Source: Bacillota bacterium (GTDB lineage: Bacteria > Bacillota > Peptococcia > Peptococcales > Peptococcaceae). Taken from it: a stretch of 9,878 nucleotides of DNA. This document shows, one piece after another, positions 7,771 to 9,878 of the stretch (positions within the stretch are counted from its first letter, which is position 1; every line of letters begins with the position of its first letter). Where the stretch lies: NCBI GenBank assembly GCA_023443145.1, contig JAEZVS010000074.1, positions 1 to 9,878 of the forward strand, given 5' to 3'. A program made the position numbers and the translations under genes. The notes beneath the pieces are model-generated. The model did no database searches, was not told where the DNA came from, and worked only from the letters and a program-made list of their open reading frames with translations.

Positions 7771-8088
7771 CTAAAACATTGCCGCTCCGTAAATAATTAG
7801 TATCAGTCCCATCACCAGAAAACTGGTCACCATAAAAATAGCGTAATAAAGCAAGCCCTTTTCGTAGCCCATTCGTTTTATACAGGTTTCCAGCTTTATA
7901 TGATATACGCCGGTTTTACGACTCTCATAGAAAAAATAAAGATTTTTGGCGCCTAATAAAAAAACCAGCACACCTAAGAGAATCAACAATGCACTCGTTG
8001 GCGCCATTTTAAATGTGCCCAACAACAGCAAAATGAATATACCCAGATAAAACAAAACCTTGTTCCCATCTTTCCAGCGCAATGGCAT
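7771..8088 (-). CDS. Small membrane protein, three predicted helices, unknown function
   Basis: A 105-residue protein I do not recognise. It has three hydrophobic segments at about 11-26, 30-52 and 78-101, separated by a short turn and a basic, cytoplasm-like loop (residues 55-77, with R57, K58, K65, K71, R72 and K77). There is no signal peptide, catalytic motif or known domain. It is the first gene of the recJ-rel operon: its TAG overlaps the AGGAGG that serves recJ, leaving a 12 nt gap to the recJ TTG. The promoter -10 lies about 23 nt upstream of the start, so the leader is very short. The ATG at 8088 is preceded by GAGGGAGAGG; a TTG two codons later is an alternative start. Function is unknown; the position suggests co-expression with recJ rather than a shared pathway. 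Confidence 0.8.
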   Translation of the reverse strand: MPLRWKDGNKVLFYLGIFILLLLGTFKMAPTSALLILLGVLVFLLGAKNLYFFYESRKTGVYHIKLETCIKRMGYEKGLLYYAIFMVTSFLVMGLILIIYGAAMF

Positions 8089-8110
8089 CCTCTCCCTCTG
8101 TTTTCAAATT

Positions 8111-8141
8111 ATTGTACCACAACCAACCCCATCGTTGTCGA
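8111..8141 (-). promoter_or_regulatory. Promoter of the recJ-rel operon (extended -10)
   Basis: On the minus strand, TGGTACAAT (TACAAT at 8116-8111) is an extended -10 with the TGn element. A weaker -35, TCGACA at 8141-8136, lies 19 bp upstream, longer than ideal; the extended -10 may compensate. The predicted start near 8104 leaves a leader of only about 15 nt before the membrane-protein ATG. It lies just downstream of the terminator at 8181-8220, which fits a new transcription unit. Confidence 0.6.
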
Positions 8142-8180
8142 TAATTTACACAAATTCCCTGTCTAATGTAAAAAAACAAT

Positions 8181-8220
8181 AAAAAAGCGCCACCTGTCCA
8201 TATAGAACAGATGGCGCTTT
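8181..8220 (-). terminator. Intrinsic terminator of the lipoprotein gene
   Basis: On the minus strand the arms 8220-8207 and 8197-8184 pair over 14 bp (one G-U), with a 9-base loop and a GCGCC core. The T-run 8186-8181 begins within the last stem bases and is followed by ATTG and a second run of seven T. It starts 14 nt past the stop of the lipoprotein gene. Read on the plus strand the downstream tract is only TTTGTATG, so plus-strand termination would be weaker. Confidence 0.92.
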
Positions 8221-8234
8221 GTATGACCATAAAA

Positions 8235-9593
8235 TTAGGCAATCTTATTCAGGGTAACGAGCTGAGCATCGCCATACCATTCAACTTTATAACCCAAACT
8301 TTCGCCCACAAAACGCAGCGGCACCATCGTGCGGCTGTTCATGATAGAAGCCGGAACATCTAAGGCCACATCTTTGCCGTCGACCTTGGCTGTCTTATCA
8401 TCAATTTTCAGAGACACTTTTTTACCATTTTTATCTACCGTCACCGTGCGGGTTTCATTGTTCCATTCCACTTTGGCACCGGTTGCTTCCGCAATGGCGC
8501 GATAAGGCACCAAGGTGCGGTCATTTTGAATAACCGGTTGTTGATCGGCAAAATGTACCGGCTGACCATCTACGGTTACTAAGATATTACCAAGATACAA
8601 ATCATCAAAATTCAGTTGAGCTGCATTCTTGGGAAGCGTAATACTCAGTTTATCATTTCTCTTATTTTGACTATTCAATTTAAGATTGACAGCCACAGGT
8701 TGATTATCGAAGTTTAAGTTCAAGCCCATAGCCATTTCAGACTGATACATATCTTTATTGAAGGTTTCTTTAATATCAAGATAAGAGCCCTTCATAGATT
8801 GCTCCAGTTCTTTCAAGTCTTGATTCAATTCGTTTTCATTCAAACTGTTAACCACTTCATCCAATTCAGGGGTGATTTGTTTCATCAGCTCCGGACCATA
8901 GATCTTAGTCAGATCCGCATTAACTTGCGCTTTGTTCTTAGCATAGCCATTCACAGTAGCCTTGACAAGAGCCACTACATCTTTTTCATCGAGTTTAAGA
9001 CTGTAAGTGTCGCCATCTTTTTTCATATCCACCGGAACATCCACATCTTTGTAGAGATGTGCTAACAGCTCTTTTATAAAACCTGTCCCATTTGTTAAAA
9101 CATCCGGATCAATGATCATCCCGGTTGCAGGCGACGCCAGATCAACTTTTACATAGTCAGCGGAAATGTTATCAAAATACGCCTTGAGGCTTGGATCATC
9201 TGCAGGGCCCATAAGGTCAATATATTCTTTGACACTCGCCTTACTCAAATAATACTCAATGTGATTCACATCACGCATATCCATATAAATATCGAAATCC
9301 GGCAACTTTTTATTGCCCATCTCCGGTATATTCAAATCACCAAAAGACACTTTTGCATGAGCCAGCTGAGGAACCCCATCCTTTGTTGTAGCCTCACTGA
9401 CCACTTTAACAGGAACTCTGAAGGTCTGACCATTTGCTGCAAAGCTTAAATCCATATTACTTGTTGATTCAGTGCCGTTCCAAGCCGCTACTTTTTGGTA
9501 TTCATCAAAATACTGATTGGCTGTTGGTGAACAACCGGCAAAAATCGCCAGCGAAAAAGCCACAAGCAACAGCGCTGCAATGCGTTTTCTCAT
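8235..9593 (-). CDS. Lipoprotein with C-terminal copper-amine-oxidase-N-like domain
   Basis: A 452-residue predicted lipoprotein. The N-terminus has a basic start (MRKR), a hydrophobic stretch and the lipobox FAGC with the lipidated cysteine at 21, so it should be anchored on the outer face of the cytoplasmic membrane. Residues about 30-330 form a hydrophilic domain I cannot assign; it has Asp/Glu-rich, helical-looking stretches (for example 240-270). Residues about 335-450 are a stalk-like domain of the Cu_amine_oxidN1 family with two similar halves: NDRTLVPYRAIAEATGAKVEW at 357-377 and NSRTMVPLRFVGESLGYKVEW at 419-439. Despite the name, this domain carries no oxidase activity and is usually an envelope or peptidoglycan-associated module in Bacillota. 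AAGGAGG lies 7 nt before the ATG. It is monocistronic, between its own promoter (9633-9661) and a terminator (8181-8220). Confidence 0.93.
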   Translation of the reverse strand: MRKRIAALLLVAFSLAIFAGCSPTANQYFDEYQKVAAWNGTESTSNMDLSFAANGQTFRVPVKVVSEATTKDGVPQLAHAKVSFGDLNIPEMGNKKLPDFDIYMDMRDVNHIEYYLSKASVKEYIDLMGPADDPSLKAYFDNISADYVKVDLASPATGMIIDPDVLTNGTGFIKELLAHLYKDVDVPVDMKKDGDTYSLKLDEKDVVALVKATVNGYAKNKAQVNADLTKIYGPELMKQITPELDEVVNSLNENELNQDLKELEQSMKGSYLDIKETFNKDMYQSEMAMGLNLNFDNQPVAVNLKLNSQNKRNDKLSITLPKNAAQLNFDDLYLGNILVTVDGQPVHFADQQPVIQNDRTLVPYRAIAEATGAKVEWNNETRTVTVDKNGKKVSLKIDDKTAKVDGKDVALDVPASIMNSRTMVPLRFVGESLGYKVEWYGDAQLVTLNKIA

Positions 9594-9632
9594 AATTAAT
9601 CCTCCTTCACATAGTGCAACAAAGTTTCAATT

Positions 9633-9661
9633 ATTATACACCGTTAATTGTACTACGTCAA
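9633..9661 (-). promoter_or_regulatory. Promoter of the lipoprotein gene
   Basis: On the minus strand, TTGACG at 9661-9656, a 17 bp spacer and a perfect TATAAT at 9638-9633. It lies about 40 nt upstream of the lipoprotein ATG, leaving a leader of roughly 33 nt that ends in the AAGGAGG ribosome binding site. The -35 falls inside an imperfect dyad (9646-9671). Confidence 0.85.
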
Positions 9662-9671
9662 GTAGACAATT
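9646..9671. promoter_or_regulatory. Imperfect inverted repeat over the -35, possible operator
   Basis: Plus-strand AATTGTACTAC (9646-9656) and GTAGACAATT (9662-9671) are inverted copies (AATTGT-CTAC) differing by one inserted A, with a 5 bp centre. The dyad covers the -35 and half of the spacer of the lipoprotein promoter, where a repressor would block RNA polymerase. No regulator gene is in the window, and short AT-rich dyads arise by chance. Confidence 0.35.
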
Positions 9672-9724
9672 GTAAAAAGTACTGAGTGGCAAGTCTGATT
9701 AAACTGCATCACATTAAATACAAT

Positions 9725-9750
9725 AAAAAGAGCACCCTCGTAAGGGTGCT
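9725..9750 (-). terminator. Intrinsic terminator of an upstream unit
   Basis: On the minus strand AGCACCCT (9750-9743) and AGGGTGCT (9738-9731) form a perfect 8 bp stem with a TACG tetraloop, followed by CTTTTT. It ends a transcript entering from the right edge, whose gene is not visible, and insulates the lipoprotein promoter. The 54 nt from 9671 to 9725 hold no gene that I can see. Confidence 0.85.
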
Positions 9751-9764
9751 TATATCTCTCAAAA

Positions 9765-9878
9765 TGATTCGTCAGCATGCGGGCTCGTCCGGCGCCCTTC
9801 GGGCTTCTCCTCTCCTCGCAGCTTTGAAAGGGGCGCTACCCGCTGTTCGCCCTTCGGGCTCCGCCTCACAGGGTAACC
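9765..9878. repeat. GC-rich repeated, hairpin-rich sequence (cut by the window edge)
   Basis: GC is about 68% over 9781-9878 by my count, far above the neighbouring genes. Two 20 bp copies of one unit, 9793-9812 and 9848-9867, differ at 2 positions and lie 55 bp apart. Each contains GCCC-TTC-GGGC, a perfect short hairpin. Three reading frames are open across most of it (two on minus, ending at TGA 9761-9759 and TGA 9774-9772; one on plus from ATG 9765), all with low-complexity Arg/Ala/Gly/Pro/Ser-rich products, which looks like non-coding sequence rather than a gene. It may be a dispersed intergenic repeat or the 3' part of a structured RNA ending at the 9725-9750 terminator. I do not recognise a known RNA family. 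Confidence 0.5.

Noticed and set aside
8009..8242. 77-residue minus-strand frame between the lipoprotein and membrane-protein genes
   Set aside because: It runs through the strong terminator and the promoter and overlaps the better-supported 105-residue gene in another frame.
9695..9715. CRP-like half site TGTGATGCAG upstream of the lipoprotein promoter
   Set aside because: Only one half matches the consensus, and CRP-type sites of this form are not expected in this kind of organism.
9759..9878. Partial minus-strand coding end reaching TGA at 9761-9759
   Set aside because: Two other frames are equally open, the product is low-complexity Arg/Pro/Gly-rich, and the sequence contains repeated hairpins; open frames are expected in GC-rich DNA.

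Overview
The window reads almost entirely on the minus strand. It looks like a chromosomal housekeeping region of a low-to-mid GC Bacillota, most likely a Clostridia or Negativicutes relative. Supporting signs are strong GGAGG ribosome binding sites, TTG starts on two core genes, TTGACA/TATAAT promoters, a Cys-rich HisS of clostridial type, a lipoprotein with copper-amine-oxidase-N-like repeats, and the recJ-rel-dtd-(MBL hydrolase)-hisS gene order. The genus cannot be fixed from the sequence. No phage, IS, CRISPR, tRNA or rRNA was recognised.

Reading in the direction of transcription (right to left): 9765-9878 is a GC-rich, hairpin-rich repeated stretch, followed by an intrinsic terminator (9725-9750) that closes a unit entering from beyond the right edge. 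A well-formed promoter (9633-9661), overlapped by an imperfect dyad, drives a 452-residue lipoprotein gene (8235-9593), which ends in a strong terminator (8181-8220). An extended -10 promoter (8111-8141) then starts a tight five-gene operon: a small three-helix membrane protein (7771-8088), a very large RecJ-helicase fusion (4171-7758), the bifunctional (p)ppGpp synthetase/hydrolase Rel (1977-4181), D-aminoacyl-tRNA deacylase Dtd (1512-1964) and a glyoxalase-II-like metallo-beta-lactamase-fold hydrolase (892-1515). Gene joints are 12 nt gaps, an 11 nt overlap and an ATGA overlap, so translational coupling is likely. hisS (778 to the left edge, partial) has its own near-consensus promoter just past the last stop and a terminator-like hairpin in a short leader.

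The operon joins DNA repair, the stringent response, tRNA proofreading and aminoacylation. This is a recurrent neighbourhood in Bacillota, here without the apt gene that often sits between recJ and rel.

The most unusual element is the 1195-residue protein. It has a complete RecJ nuclease (DHH, DHHA1, OB), then a HIRAN-like domain, then a complete RecQ-like SF2 helicase core with intact Walker A, DEAH and GRAGRDG motifs, and finally a tail resembling the C-terminal domain of ordinary Bacillota RecJ. It would be a single-chain helicase-nuclease with a possible DNA-end sensor, and it is the best candidate here for an undescribed system.
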